Below are positions 52,210 to 63,555 of a stretch of DNA of 64,000 nucleotides, one piece after another. This DNA is from Theobroma cacao (Eukaryota > Streptophyta > Magnoliopsida > Malvales > Malvaceae). Numbering within the stretch: position 1 is the first letter of the stretch; every line of letters starts with the position of its first letter. The notes beneath the pieces are model-generated. The model was not told where the DNA came from and did no database searches. It saw only the letters and a program-made list of their open reading frames with translations. The position numbers and the translations under genes are program-made. The stretch spans positions 35,412,091 through 35,476,090 of the forward strand of contig NC_030858.1 in assembly GCF_000208745.1 (NCBI RefSeq), given 5' to 3'.

Positions 52210-53866
52210 TATCTCTCATCAATTAGACTTAAAGAACACAATCTGCAATCGAGGCATTGAATGTTAGATCTGAAAGCTTGATCAAAATCAAATGAAGAAG
52301 AAACAATTTGAGGGGAAAACGAAAAGGAAAAACCAAACCTGGAACTGACCAAACAGAAAGTTGAAAAGAGAAATGTTAAATAAAATATTCTGATCAGTGT
52401 TTAAGAATGGAGATTAACAGAGCAATAAAAAAGGTTGGGGAACGCCGAAAGGGAGAAGGAGATATGAGACGCTTGGCTTTATCGTCCAGCTAACTGGGGA
52501 CCCACGGCCCAAAGTGAAAGCTTTTCTGATTTGTTGAAAACGAAAGAAAGTGGACAATCATAGAAAAGGGGCGAGTGGCAGAGTGGGGTCTGGTTGTTGT
52601 TGGTTCCCGCTCCCGCCCGCTCTGGATTTCAATTTTTGCAATCAAAAACGACGTCGATGGATGCCTAATTTTGTATTTTAAATGGATTGGGACGTTAAAT
52701 TGGGAGTTTGGGTCGGTGATTGGCCAGTCGTGCCGGCTAGCCTAAGCGTCAACCATCAATCGATGGTTCTAAAATTTTTTAGTACAAAGCAAATTCGAAA
52801 TTGGACACGTGTTTGCGCTTGAATGAACAAATATTTTATTTAATATTTAATTCGAGAAAGAAGAGAGCAATTGTATATTAATAACTGAATAAAGATAATT
52901 TTAAAAAATAAACCTGTTACAATCTTTTAAATCAAAGATACGTTCTCATAGTTAGGTGAATTAATTAATAAAAATAATTCATTTATAAATTTATTTAAAA
53001 AATCATGATTGAAATTAATAAATTATTATCTTAATTACTTGATTACGCATGTAATATGTTAGTTTGAATACATAAATAGATATTTTAAAATAAAAATAAG
53101 ATAATTTCAGTTATATATATATATATATAAAAGAAAATATATATAAGACGTGTTCGTAATTTATGATGGTTGGTAAGAGTTTTAAAGTAAAATAAAATGA
53201 TCTTAATGGTATAGGCCATGAACCATGTCAAGCATGGGAGAGTTATTAAACTTTTTGCGATTTATGAACTTGACAACGCAGCGAGTAGAAAGAAAGTAAG
53301 TAACATTAATCAAAGAAGCATTAATGTTGGAAACAAAATTAGGTTAATATGTAAGGAATTAGGTAGTCAAAATGGGTGGGGAATCTAAGGAAGAAACCTA
53401 TTCATTCCGACTTTGAGATAACATTTGTGTAAGTGGCACCATCAAATGGGATCTTACTAAAATGTTCATGTTAAATGCTTGAATTTAACATGCATTTCAA
53501 AATTCAAGTATGAGTTTAAATTAAATATTTATGAAATATTATTTTTATTAATTAATAATTGGAATATAATTCGGGTCAAGTAATCCTGAACCCTTACTTA
53601 CATTCATATGCACATGTATCTAATTCCCAATTAGAATCCTATTATTAATTAACAATAAGTGGAACCCTTCGATTTATGGAATATTGGGCCAGATTCTTCT
53701 TACTTATCGGCCTAAGACTTGGGCCGCCACAATCAGGGCCTGAGCCAAGGAAATTTAAAAATGAAGGAATTGTCTTTGTAAAGGGTTTTGTTCAAATTCG
53801 GGAACTCAAAATTTAGGGTTTTCGCTGAAAAATAGGGGGAAGAACTGAAAGGTTTAGCAGAATCCG
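52210..53866. other. Bidirectional promoter region VLN1/C3H42
   Basis: These divergent genes share 1.66 kb. The VLN1 side (52210-52700) is GC-richer and probably includes its 5' UTR. The middle is AT-rich with an (AT)n tract near 53118. A CACGTG core lies near 52806. No gene is visible. Confidence 0.45.
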
Positions 53867-55879
53867 ATGAATCCATTAACGTTAGTGAAGCGATTGCAGA
53901 ACATAAACGCAAAAGAAGCAGATCTGGGGATATCGGAGGAAGCATCATGGCACGCTAAGTACAAAGATTCGGCTTACGTTTATGTAGGCGGCCTTCCCTT
54001 TGATCTCACAGAAGGCGATCTCCTCGCTGTTTTTTCCCAGTACATTTTCCTTTTCAAATTTCCTTTTTTCCGCTTTAAATTTTGTTGGAATTCGTCATTG
54101 GTTTGAATTTACTTCCTGCATCTGACTTGAATGTTTATTAATTTTTCTCAGATATGGAGAAATTGTAGATGTTAATCTTGTTAGAGATAAGGGTACTGGG
54201 AAGTCGAGAGGCTTTGCTTTTCTTGCTTACGAGGATCAAAGAAGTACAATTCTTGCTGTAGGTTAGGATTTCACTCTCTTAACGTTCAAATTTAAGCATC
54301 AGTTTTTTTTTTTAATGACGAAGAAAGTGATATGATAGAGTTTGTTTTTTGGTATTGAAGATAATCTTAACGGGACACAGATTTTGGGTCGAATTATAAG
54401 GGTTGATCATGTTGAAAAGTATAAGAAGAAAGAAGAAGAAGATGAAAAGGAAGAACAGAAGAAGAGGGAGGCCCGAGGGGTTTGTCGTGCTTTCCAGAGA
54501 GGTGAATGTACTCGTGGTGCTGGATGTAAATTTTCCCATGATGAGCAAGTAAGTTTCATTTCCTTTTCATACATGGTTAATTTGGGTGGCCCTTCATGAT
54601 CATCATTTCTATGTTCTTAAGTCAGTGTTAGGAGTCCAGATGAATTTAAAGCTTAAATGGCTTATGCTAGCTACTAATTATGCGGACCTGTTTCCCTTGG
54701 GATGTTTGTTTAATAATTTATTTATGTGAAAATAAAATGATTAATATGTGGTACTTTCGAAAAAGCATGTACTATTTGCAATGTTAATTTTGAGTTGAAT
54801 GGAGTAATCTTGTTATTCTTTTATTTCGTGGAACTCATTATCTAGATCATAAAACTGGCATGGTTATTGACTACCGCACTTTGTTACCATATGTGGATTC
54901 TTTCTCATCGGAATGCAACAATGTTTTTGTCCAATTGATTTTGTGAACTATGATGGCCTAAGAGAAGTGTGCTTTGTTAATTTTGTAGTTACTTTTTGAA
55001 AAAAAAAAAAAACTTGTTTTCCGTCTGTTATTTGTCATTCTTGGCTTTTTTTCTCCATCTTGTAAGGGCTGGTGTTTTAAACATATCAAGTAGAGAATGT
55101 AGTTTGCCATTTATCGTTAGCTATGCCAAAGTCCTTTATGTTATATTATTTATAGTGTTGCCTATTTATGTCTTGTTCCATTTTCTGCCCAGAGAGCTGC
55201 AAACACTGGTTGGGGTCCTCAGGATCAAAGTTCAAGATGGGGACATGAAAAATTTGAGGGTTCAAAAAAGAATGAGAAAAGTTTTGGCATGCAAGAGCGT
55301 GCAGTTCAAGAAGGATCTCAACCAGCAAGGAGTAATGAGAAGGCCTCAGAGAAAAGTGATGGGAGGGAAGGAAAGAGATCTAGAAGGTCTGATGATAGGG
55401 ATGTTGGACCAACATCAAGAGAAGATTATGATCATAGAGAGGAAAAGAGATCAACATGGCACAATGACAATGAATTCGAGCCTAATTCGAGAGATGATCG
55501 GTATAGAAGGGAAGAAAAAAGATCTAGAAGGCACAATGATAGTGACTTTGAGCCAAGGTCAGGAGAAGATCGTTATAGGAGGGATGAAAAGAGATCTATA
55601 AGGCATGATGATGATGAATATGGGGCAAGGTTAAGAGAAGATCGTTATAGGAGGGATGAAAAGAGATCAAAAAGGCATGGTGATGACAAGTATGAGCCAA
55701 GGTCTAATGGAGATCATGACAGGAGGGAAGAAAAAAAATTAGTAAGGAATGAATCAGAATCTCATCCAAGAGAAGATTATGATAAGAGAGGTGGGGAGAA
55801 ATGGTCAGCCTATAACAGGGATTCTTCCTCCCATCAACGTGGAGAAAAGGATGATCGTGGGCATAAGTCAGATAGATAA
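53867..55879 (+). CDS. RRM and CCCH zinc-finger splicing factor (C3H42/RBMX2/Ist3-like)
   Basis: Four exons (53867-54039, 54152-54261, 54361-54548, 55193-55879) encode 385 aa. An RRM has RNP2 VYVGGL (38-43) and RNP1 KSRGFAFL (75-82). After a charged helix comes one CCCH finger, C136-X7-C144-X5-C150-X3-H154. The C-terminal half is an arginine/glutamate/aspartate-rich tail made of 24-residue repeats. The N-terminus MNPLTLVKRLQNINAKEADL matches Arabidopsis zinc-finger CCCH protein 42 (At3g47120), the plant homologue of human RBMX2 and yeast Ist3/Snu17, a subunit of the spliceosomal RES complex that helps pre-mRNA splicing and retention. Plants, unlike yeast Ist3, add the CCCH finger. It acts in the nucleus. 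Confidence 0.94.
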
Positions 55880-56180
55880 AATTTTTATGTATGCGGAGAG
55901 GAGCTCTGTGCTTGATGTTTACTTGTACAGTGCGAAGTGCATCACTCATATCTAAAAGCCATTGTCTACTTAATTTGGCCTAGCTGTATCCTGAGCTTTG
56001 TTTGAAGTTTCTGTATTCATCATAAATATGGGGGGTTGTTCTTCAGGAGCAATACACAAATTTTTGATTATCAAGATGATCGGTCAACTGTTTAATTGTT
56101 AATCCGATTCCTGATGATGTTTTACATGTATAGCCTAAGATCAGGTTCTTCATGGCTGATTTAATGTCTTATGTTTCTTC
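55880..56180. other. C3H42 3' flank
   Basis: Short stretch downstream of the C3H42 stop, presumably its 3' UTR. Nothing else is visible before the pseudogene begins. Confidence 0.4.
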
Positions 56181-57175
56181 CCTTTCCTGCTTTTGTGCAA
56201 CATGGTTTGTGGGCGCTTAGTTCTGCATCCATGAGTTATATTCGGGAAGAGGTATTTTGTCTCGTTGATTGGGGCATCCAAGGAGAGTGAAGCAAAACAG
56301 CACACCATAAGACATTGCACGTAATTCACGTTCAAAGTAAATGGGTTGGATTTAAGAAGTAGCTCTAGGCATGTTGCGGTCTTCAGCTGCAATTCTTATG
56401 GAATTGTCAGGAATGATAGGTTCTTCTAACTCGTAGGAAGTGATTTCTCATCAGCAGCTGCCACTTTAAGTGGTGGTAACCCGGGTACTAAGACAGGACC
56501 TTCTCACAACCCAACATCTCTCCATCAATCCTTTGGTTTTCGTTTGATAAGGTTCTAGGAGTTCTTTGGAGTATGGATGGTTTTTCTTCTGCATAGCCAA
56601 TGTTTTTAGATTCAGATAGCCTGACACTCTTCAAATTAGTTAAAATTTTGCCCCTTAGACGAGTCAGATATTCTCACCAAAACTTGGTTCCAGGACTTGA
56701 TGATCTCCGAATCCTCCTTTTCATTTACCATTTGCTACTCCATGACATTCTGAACTTCAACATTGTCCCAGTCTTCTTCTGTAATGACTAAAGTGTTCTT
56801 GATTCCCCCAAGTTCGAAAAATTCCATCTGGACCAGGCTGCCATAGTAGATCACCTGAATCTCGTTCGAGTACAAACTTGAAATCGAATCAACAAGTCAG
56901 TAGGCATACGCATATCCTAATCAGAGTTAACAAATTTGCATCAGATTTTCACAATTTTAAATCTTTTTCAACGTTTTGCAGAGTCTTCAAGAGTCTCTTT
57001 CTTACCATTTCAACCATCCATAAGTGCCCATCTGACCATGTTAGTGGTATGGCGCTCAAAGGATCCCACATAGACCAAGAATAGAATCATTGCCCACCAA
57101 GAGAAATTGTTCACCAAATGAGCACTCCTTTAATTTGTAGCTGAAATTTCACATGAACAGTCTTTTTACTGCTCC
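56181..57175 (-). pseudogene. CBM20 (starch-binding domain) protein pseudogene
   Basis: On the minus strand, pieces of a carbohydrate-binding module 20 protein can be read in order: TVHVKFQLQ, FGEQFLLVGNDSILGLWD, DPLSAIPLTWSDGHLWMVE, then after a probable intron MPTDLLIRFQ, FVLERDSGDLLWQPGPDG, and NTLVITEEDWDNVEVQNVME, followed by degraded linker including PGYHHL/LPPLKVAAAD. The WDP, LTWSDGH and LWQPGPD signatures are typical of plant CBM20 proteins such as At5g01260. The frame shifts at least twice after the intron (at FQ/FVLER and at TW/GIKNT), there is a further shift near FGEQF, and TAG follows VQNVME. The gene is therefore broken. An intact copy would be expected elsewhere in the genome. 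Confidence 0.75.
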
Positions 57176-57590
57176 AAATTACAGAGATAGCCAAGAATCG
57201 ATAACTTCTTGTCAGAATGAAGTACAAGAATTTGGTCTTTATATAAGGTGACAATTTGTTTCTTTTATTTTCTCTTATGCACTTTTCCTTTTTCCTCTAT
57301 TAAGACTTGAAAATTTCTTTTCTGACATCAATTACCAGGTTAACATTAGAAAAATAAACAGGGCAGATGCATGATCAAGTGTTAGTACAAAGATAAAACA
57401 TGAACAAGAAGTAGATTCCTCAACCTTAAACTGTAAATTAGTGCAAGAAACAAGAACATGTGAATTCTAAGCTTGAAATTCCTGGGAATCTATATATGGC
57501 AGCCTTTAGTTAGCAATTAGCAGTAATGAAACTAACAAGTCAATTTAGAGTTTGATGAGTGATTTCTATTAAATGTCGTTCTCATGACAT
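57176..57590. other. Spacer between CBM20 pseudogene and OTP81
   Basis: AT-rich sequence of about 400 bp likely containing the OTP81 3' UTR. I see nothing else. Confidence 0.4.
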
Positions 57591-59792
57591 TCACCAATAA
57601 TCCTTACATGAACAATGTCCTCCACCAAAGTGATGGAATCGATACCGATCTCTTAGTATAATCTCTCTATTATAGAGCCTAGATACAAGCTTAGCAACTG
57701 AGTGACAGTCCCCACAAACACGAAGATTTTTTATGATTCGGATCGGCTGAGGTGCTTCCATGTAAAGTAATCCGAAGGCAATTGCTAACTTCTCACTATG
57801 AAGCTTAAGGGCATGTTCCTGCAGGTCGTCCTCTTCAATTAGTTGCAGAAGGTGGGACTTTTTGGGTACATAACCAACTGATTTTAATCTCGCCACAATC
57901 TCATCCAATTTTGAGTAAATTTCCTTGGAAAGTGGATGGCGGTTATCTCCCGCCAGAAACTCATGAACGACTCCATTGACCTCAATTGTGCTACAACCTT
58001 GTTCTTTCTTTAGTCCAGTCACTCTCATGTGCTTCCTTAATCTAGAAACACTATCCCATTTCCCAGTTTTGGCGTATACATTAGATAAAAGAACATATGC
58101 TCCATGATTTCCAGGATCCAACTCAAGCAAACGGCTGCAAGCCTTTTCAGCAAGCTCAACATTTCCATGAATTTGACAAGCTCCAAGAAGAGCCCCCCAT
58201 ACAGAATCACTAGGAACTATAGGCATTTTCTCAATAAATTCAACGGCTTCTTCGAAACGGCCTGCACGACCTAGTATATCAACCATGCAAGAATAATGCT
58301 GGACCTCAGGTGGAATCCCATAAACTGGTTCCATCTGATTTAGGAAGGTTTTTCCCTCCTTCACCAACCCTGCATGGCTACAAGCACATAACACATTGGT
58401 AAAAGTCACAGAATTGGGCTTCATTGTGGCTTCTTGCATTCTAGAGAACAAATCTATTGCAGCTCTCCCATGTCCATGCATCGCCAAACCAGCAATCATG
58501 GCGCTCCAAACAAATACATCCCTCCTCTCCACAGAATAAAATACCTCAAGTGCCTTATTTACATCTCCACATTTGGAATACATATCAATGAGTGAGGTTG
58601 TAAGATGACAATTTAACTGAATCCCCTGCTCTTTTACGTAGGCATGGATACCCCTGCCTATATCCATTGCTCCTAATTGAGCACAAGCTGATAGAGTGCT
58701 AACAAGAGTGATCTCATCAGGTTTAGCAATCTTGCTCAGTTTCAACTCATGATATATGGCCAGAGCCTCCTTTGGCTTCCCATTCTGTTCATAGCCAGAA
58801 ATGAGAGCATTCCATGCAGCAATATCTTGCCTTGGCATGATATCAAGAACTCGCCTTGCTGCCTCGTACTCTCCTAATTTAGCATAACCATCAAGCATGG
58901 TTGTCCACGTGACAATATCCTTCTCCTCCATCATATCAAACAATCTTTTTGCATCTTCAAGACTCCCACATTTTGCATACATATCAAGCATCGCATTACT
59001 CAAAGTCAAGTTCACACTTATCGCATTCCTTTCAATATACGAACACACCCATCTCCCAAACTCCAAGTCCAACTTCTTCGTGCAAGCCGATAAAACACCC
59101 ACCATTGTCACATCATTCGGCTTCACACTCTCTGCATCCATTCTTCTAAACAGCTCCAAAGCCTTTTCAGCACAACCCTTTTGTGCCAAACCAGTGATCA
59201 ACGAATTCCAAGATACAACATCTTTTTCACCAATCATCATAAACACTCTATAAGCCGAATCCAAATCCCCACATGACAAATACAAATGTATCAAGGAATT
59301 CGAAATAAACACATCGGCTCCAAGCGAGGCCTTAATCACCATCCCATGAAGAGCTTGCCCAACGCATACACTAACAATCTCTGCAGCAGCCTTGATTACG
59401 AAAGGAAACGTGAATTTATTGGGGTAATAAGGACTCTCATCAACCATTCTTAGAAAGATCAAAATTCCTTGGAGGGGTTCAGGGCCCGAAGCATAAACAC
59501 GAATGAGGGTATTCCAGGTGTAGAGATTCGGCTTGGGAATTTGATCGAACACTTTACGAGCATAATCCAAGCTCGAAAAAGGCGACAGAGCGGAGGCTGC
59601 AAAGAGTTTGCTAGCGGAGTATGGGTTAAAGAAAAGGCCTGTACGGAGCATTTGGGCATGGATCTGCTTGAGTTGGTTTAAATTGGTACATTGGTTGATA
59701 CGTGACAAAACTGGGTCGTCATGGTCGTTATTGACCGTTTTGGAAGTTGGATGACGTGGAAGAGACAGGAGACGGGTGCCTAGAGTTTCCAT
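57591..59792 (-). CDS. OTP81: PLS-DYW pentatricopeptide protein, OTP81/QED1 orthologue
   Basis: Intronless gene for 733 aa (Arabidopsis OTP81 is about 738). The N-terminus is basic and Ser/Thr-rich, compatible with organelle import. A PLS array follows, with typical motifs such as [52 protein letters not shown] and [16 protein letters not shown]. The E/E+ region and a full DYW domain follow. The deaminase-like signatures are intact: HSEKLA, CGDCH, the C-x-C pair SCKDYW, and the terminal DYW (731-733). OTP81, also called QED1, is needed for C-to-U editing of several chloroplast transcripts in Arabidopsis, including a site in the rps12 intron and one in matK. It is very similar to At2g29760 throughout. 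Confidence 0.92.
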   Translation of the reverse strand: METLGTRLLSLPRHPTSKTVNNDHDDPVLSRINQCTNLNQLKQIHAQMLRTGLFFNPYSASKLFAASALSPFSSLDYARKVFDQIPKPNLYTWNTLIRVYASGPEPLQGILIFLRMVDESPYYPNKFTFPFVIKAAAEIVSVCVGQALHGMVIKASLGADVFISNSLIHLYLSCGDLDSAYRVFMMIGEKDVVSWNSLITGLAQKGCAEKALELFRRMDAESVKPNDVTMVGVLSACTKKLDLEFGRWVCSYIERNAISVNLTLSNAMLDMYAKCGSLEDAKRLFDMMEEKDIVTWTTMLDGYAKLGEYEAARRVLDIMPRQDIAAWNALISGYEQNGKPKEALAIYHELKLSKIAKPDEITLVSTLSACAQLGAMDIGRGIHAYVKEQGIQLNCHLTTSLIDMYSKCGDVNKALEVFYSVERRDVFVWSAMIAGLAMHGHGRAAIDLFSRMQEATMKPNSVTFTNVLCACSHAGLVKEGKTFLNQMEPVYGIPPEVQHYSCMVDILGRAGRFEEAVEFIEKMPIVPSDSVWGALLGACQIHGNVELAEKACSRLLELDPGNHGAYVLLSNVYAKTGKWDSVSRLRKHMRVTGLKKEQGCSTIEVNGVVHEFLAGDNRHPLSKEIYSKLDEIVARLKSVGYVPKKSHLLQLIEEDDLQEHALKLHSEKLAIAFGLLYMEAPQPIRIIKNLRVCGDCHSVAKLVSRLYNREIILRDRYRFHHFGGGHCSCKDYW

Positions 59793-60520
59793 GTTTCAGA
59801 TGGGGGGATCTTCATCGGCTAGGCTTATCTACTTATAGATAGGCCTGTTTGTTTATGAGGAGGCTTAGAGAATACGGGCCAAAGCCCACTTAGATACTCT
59901 TGGTCGTTCTCCAAACGAAGATTGCCCTTTTGAAGAAAGGAAAATGCGAAGGAAATGCATAAGATAAGCAGTAAAAACTCTTTGATCCGATAAGAAAATT
60001 TGTCAAAACATCATTACCTGAAAGGGAGATGGAAATGACTGAACCTTCACTGCTGCTGGATGATCAAGTTCTGGCTGCTAACAAAAATGTTGGAGTTGCG
60101 CCAAGTAATAGCAATAGGAGAATTAGTAATCAGGAGAGCCTGCTTGCTGTTGGAACAATGAGAGTTCTCTGTTCAATTGAATCTCCAAGGGAGAGAATGG
60201 GGTTGAAAGATGTTGTAGTAGTAGTAGAATTGTGTGCTATAAGGAGGAATTATCTTGGTAATGACGCATCTGACATGATTAGGCTCCCCAATCTAAACAG
60301 AAATTAGCTAATTGTCCAAATATTATCATGTATTATTAATTAAAAGTAAATAATGTGTCTTCCTTCTTCTTTCTTTTCTAGTTGATTAATTGTCTTAATA
60401 TATGCATAGTGTTTTGGCTCTCTTTTGTGAATCTGAACCAGATTGCTATAACACTATCCATGATGATGGTTTTTTACAAGAGGAATGTGGCACTCAACAA
60501 CGGCAGAGATGTAGTAGGCT
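59793..60520. other. OTP81 promoter with an unrecognised 92-codon ORF
   Basis: The first 200 bp or so form the OTP81 promoter. An ATG-started open frame at 60029-60307 (+) encodes 92 aa beginning MEMTEPSLLLDDQVLAANKN. I do not recognise it; it is neither clearly hydrophobic nor repetitive. Its GC content is higher than the flanks. It could be chance, an exon of an unrecognised gene, or another gene relic like the UGT fragment just downstream. Confidence 0.25.
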
Positions 60521-60680
60521 CCCAAGGATGGGAAGAGGTTCTACTTTGATGGAGGTCAATGAGTTTGATTCCATCAGGTTGCGATTCATTGAGTGATATG
60601 GTGTATGCATTGACAGTAGAAGTGAAGGGCAATTCCATCCTGGTGCTGGAATCAATATAACCTCTGCTTTCTCATCCGTC
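60520..60680 (-). pseudogene. Truncated UGT fragment
   Basis: This matches the 5' coding end of the intact UGT71 gene at 61816-63243 on the same strand. GGAGGTCAATGAGT, ATCAGGTTGCGA and TATGGTGTATGCAT correspond to about 63090-63030 of the intact gene. The sequence then jumps across about 90 bp and resumes at CCATCCTGGTGCTGGAAT, matching the first codons near 63200-63243. The start codon position reads ATG to ATC-like, and the frame is interrupted. It is a duplicated and deleted remnant. Confidence 0.7.
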
Positions 60681-61815
60681 AGCTTTCTTCCTGGATGGAC
60701 CAAAATGACAACACACATAGCTAAGCACATGGATGTTAGCATCAAAACTATAGCAAAGAAGGTTGGTGACTCGAAAAAGAAAAAAAAGAAAAAGAACAAG
60801 ATCTGACAACACCTAATTGATTTGCTTAGCTCTGTGTGTTGTCATTTGATGGAATTTCTGGTAATTATATACGCAGTGGTTGAAACGTTGCAGTATCTTA
60901 CCTAATCCGGGTTTGATACCCCTATTCCAAATAAAAAAAATTAAACTTGTTATTAAATGTAGTAGTTATCTATGGCGTTAATATCTCTTTGCCTATTTCG
61001 CCTAAAGATATTGATACCAATGGATTTAGGGTATTTTCTGTTGACTCTCATGCTTGCATGTGCCAAGTGGGATGAATGCCACATGTCTATCCACTTGGAT
61101 ACCATGCATCTTGGTGCATGTTTAAACACATTTGAAAAAGCTCAACGTGGTGCACTGCATGCTTATAATGTGATCTGGTTTTACACCTGTATTAGCTTCT
61201 TGAACAAGTGTTTTAATCCTAGAATGTTGTTCATAATGTATAAATTCGATTAGTACGAAGGGAATAGTATGGCTGTCACCATAATCACCACAAGCCTCAA
61301 TTCTTGCCTGTTTGCCATACCCAAAACAGAGGCTGCATTACAACAGCCATATACCAACTTTTCTGCACAATTCCTGGTTTCAAATAAAATTTTGAAGGTA
61401 TTGATTCTTTGGTGCCATATGAAAGTAGTTGTGTTGATGAGCTACAAACCATAAAGGTTAATTGTAATGAAAGAAAATAACAATATTAGTGCTAAACAAA
61501 TTAAGTTGGCACATGCTTTTATATCTTTTTTGAGCAATCTCTCCTTGGTGGAAACAAAACAATGCTTAGAAACTTAATTGTTTAACATAGTGAAATGAAA
61601 GAAACATTATAAAAAGGCATAGGGATCAGATAATTGAAAAGTAGTTTGTACTTAAATCAACAACCATAAGCAGATTAGCAGGAATGCCTACAGCTGCTCA
61701 TTGGGATTCAAAACAAAATGCATTATAAAGAGGAGAATAGTAAGTTTTTAAGTCTTCTTTTCTTAAACAATAGAGAATAAACTGATATACCAGTAGAACC
61801 AAAGTAGCCAACATG
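60681..61815. other. Intergenic region upstream of the UGT71 stop
   Basis: About 1.1 kb without a gene I can support. Near 60870-60945 a tRNA-like B-box sequence precedes an A-rich tail (see findings). A short perfect inverted repeat CCAAGTGG...CCACTTGG lies at about 61063-61099. The last part is the UGT71 3' UTR. Confidence 0.4.
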
Positions 61816-63243
61816 TCAGTTGCTGCCTATCATATCCTCTATCAATCTTCCAATTGAAATGAACGAGGATCCACCTTTCATAACAGCCTTCCTAGCCATC
61901 TCTGCCATTTCTTTCACTTTCTTTCTCAAGTCACTACCACCATCCATAACCAGCTGAATAGCTTTCTCTATCTCTTCTGCCATGACAAGATCACTTCTAC
62001 CTCTCCTATAATCCAACCTCATCACTACTGCTAATCCGAGTTCCTTCATCAGATACGCATTGAGCTGTTGTTCAGCATACATTGGCCATGTTACAATTGG
62101 CACACCAAACCACAAGCTTTCCAGGATTGAGTTCCAACCACAATGAGATACAAACCCTCCTATTGCCTTATTGGCGAGAACCTCCACCTGCGGCGCCCAC
62201 TCACATATCATCCCTCTCCCTTGGATCCTTTCCAGGAATCCTTCTGGTAACATTTCCTCAGGATTCTTGTAAATTAAGGTGGCATCATTTTGTGATGGTG
62301 GTGGCATACGCAAGGACCATAAGAATCTGTACCCACTCTGCTCTAGCCCAAGTGCTATTTCTTTCACTTGGGGTGCTCCGAAGCACCCCATGCTTCCAAA
62401 ACAAAGAAATATCACTGATGATTGAGGTTGATCATCAAGCCATGTCATGACCTTGCTGCGTTTATCCAGGTCCAACTCTGGGTGAGGCAGAGCATTGAGG
62501 TCAATTACTGGTCCAACTGGATAAATTGGAGGGTTTGGGCCATTGAGAAAATAGTTAAGAGCACAAGGCTCAATCGCTTCAAACGTATTTACAATGATAC
62601 CTTTGGCATCCTTAAACCTTTCAGCAACCTTGACGTATGCGGTGTAACCTCCATACTTGTTAAACACAGCTGAAGGCAGAACACAAAGAGGAACAGGATT
62701 GACAAATCCTGGGATCAACTGTTCAGAATCCGTGATTTCAAATTCTGAGCTGTTCTGGCTATGTCGGGTTGGTAGGTACAGCATGAGACCCAGGAACGCT
62801 GTATTTGTGGTTAAGTATATATAAGAAGGAAGACCCAATTCAGTCGCAATATCAATCATGGGGGCACAAAAGAAATCAAGAACTAATCCTGCAACTCGGC
62901 CCGAATCCGAGCTAGATCTCAGTGACACAATATTTCTGACAGCATCCCTAACAGGAGGGATGTAGCTCTCAATGAATGCATAGATGTAGTTTTCTGCCGA
63001 CTTCCGAAGATCTAAGGAAGGAGGATCTACTTGAGGGAGGTCAATGAGTCGGATTCGATCAGGTTGCGAAGCAACAAGCGATTTGGTGTATGCATCCACT
63101 GAAGCACTTGGAGACCACTTCATTGAAAGAACAGTGATCCAAATTCGATCATCCTGGTGGATCAGGCGCTTTGCAAACTCAATAGTTGAGACCAAGTGGC
63201 CGATTCCTGGTGTTGGAATGAATATGAGCTCTACTTTCTTCAT
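61816..63243 (-). CDS. UDP-glycosyltransferase, UGT71 family
   Basis: Intronless gene for 475 aa, the usual length of plant family-1 glycosyltransferases, which move glucose from UDP-glucose onto small lipophilic acceptors in the cytosol. Catalytic H16 lies in PTPGIGH and its partner D123 in VLDFF. The 44-residue PSPG box runs W349-Q392 with HCGWNS and E..GVP, ending AEQQ, where Q392 suggests UDP-glucose. The N-terminus MKKVELIFIPTPGIGHLVST and FCAPMIDIATELGLPSYIYLT place it in the UGT71 family, whose members glycosylate phenylpropanoids, flavonoids, dihydrochalcones and, in some species, abscisic acid. The acceptor cannot be read from the sequence. A broken partial copy lies downstream at 60520-60680. 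Confidence 0.93.
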   Translation of the reverse strand: MKKVELIFIPTPGIGHLVSTIEFAKRLIHQDDRIWITVLSMKWSPSASVDAYTKSLVASQPDRIRLIDLPQVDPPSLDLRKSAENYIYAFIESYIPPVRDAVRNIVSLRSSSDSGRVAGLVLDFFCAPMIDIATELGLPSYIYLTTNTAFLGLMLYLPTRHSQNSSEFEITDSEQLIPGFVNPVPLCVLPSAVFNKYGGYTAYVKVAERFKDAKGIIVNTFEAIEPCALNYFLNGPNPPIYPVGPVIDLNALPHPELDLDKRSKVMTWLDDQPQSSVIFLCFGSMGCFGAPQVKEIALGLEQSGYRFLWSLRMPPPSQNDATLIYKNPEEMLPEGFLERIQGRGMICEWAPQVEVLANKAIGGFVSHCGWNSILESLWFGVPIVTWPMYAEQQLNAYLMKELGLAVVMRLDYRRGRSDLVMAEEIEKAIQLVMDGGSDLRKKVKEMAEMARKAVMKGGSSFISIGRLIEDMIGSN

Positions 63244-63555
63244 CTCTCAGCTCGTTTGATCTTCCTTTCTCGGCCTGTAGTCCTATTTAATCTGCCTTTA
63301 TGTTGTATTGTACCCTGGAAGGGACCAGACCAACCAAAGCAGTGCTTCAAGCACAAATCCAAAAACTTACATGAAAAGTGAAAAGGGCGAATGAACAGAG
63401 AAATGAATGAAAGTATGCACCTGTTCTGTTGAGACTATTATGACTCCACTTTAACGAAAAGGATAGCAGAACCAAATCGCTGTGCAGCTTGCTAAAGATA
63501 TGTGCTTTATTTTCTGACTATTATAAGCTTTTTATCTTAGCTGTAGTGGAAACTT
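63244..63555. other. UGT71 upstream region
   Basis: About 310 bp presumed to contain the UGT71 5' UTR and promoter. No gene or repeat is visible. Confidence 0.4.

Noticed and set aside
504..63243. A terpenoid biosynthetic cluster (PRISE reductase, cis-prenyltransferase, UGT71)
   Set aside because: The three are 25-35 kb apart, separated by unrelated conserved genes, and at least PRISE and the cis-prenyltransferase sit in an ancient conserved order. Nothing ties them to one pathway.
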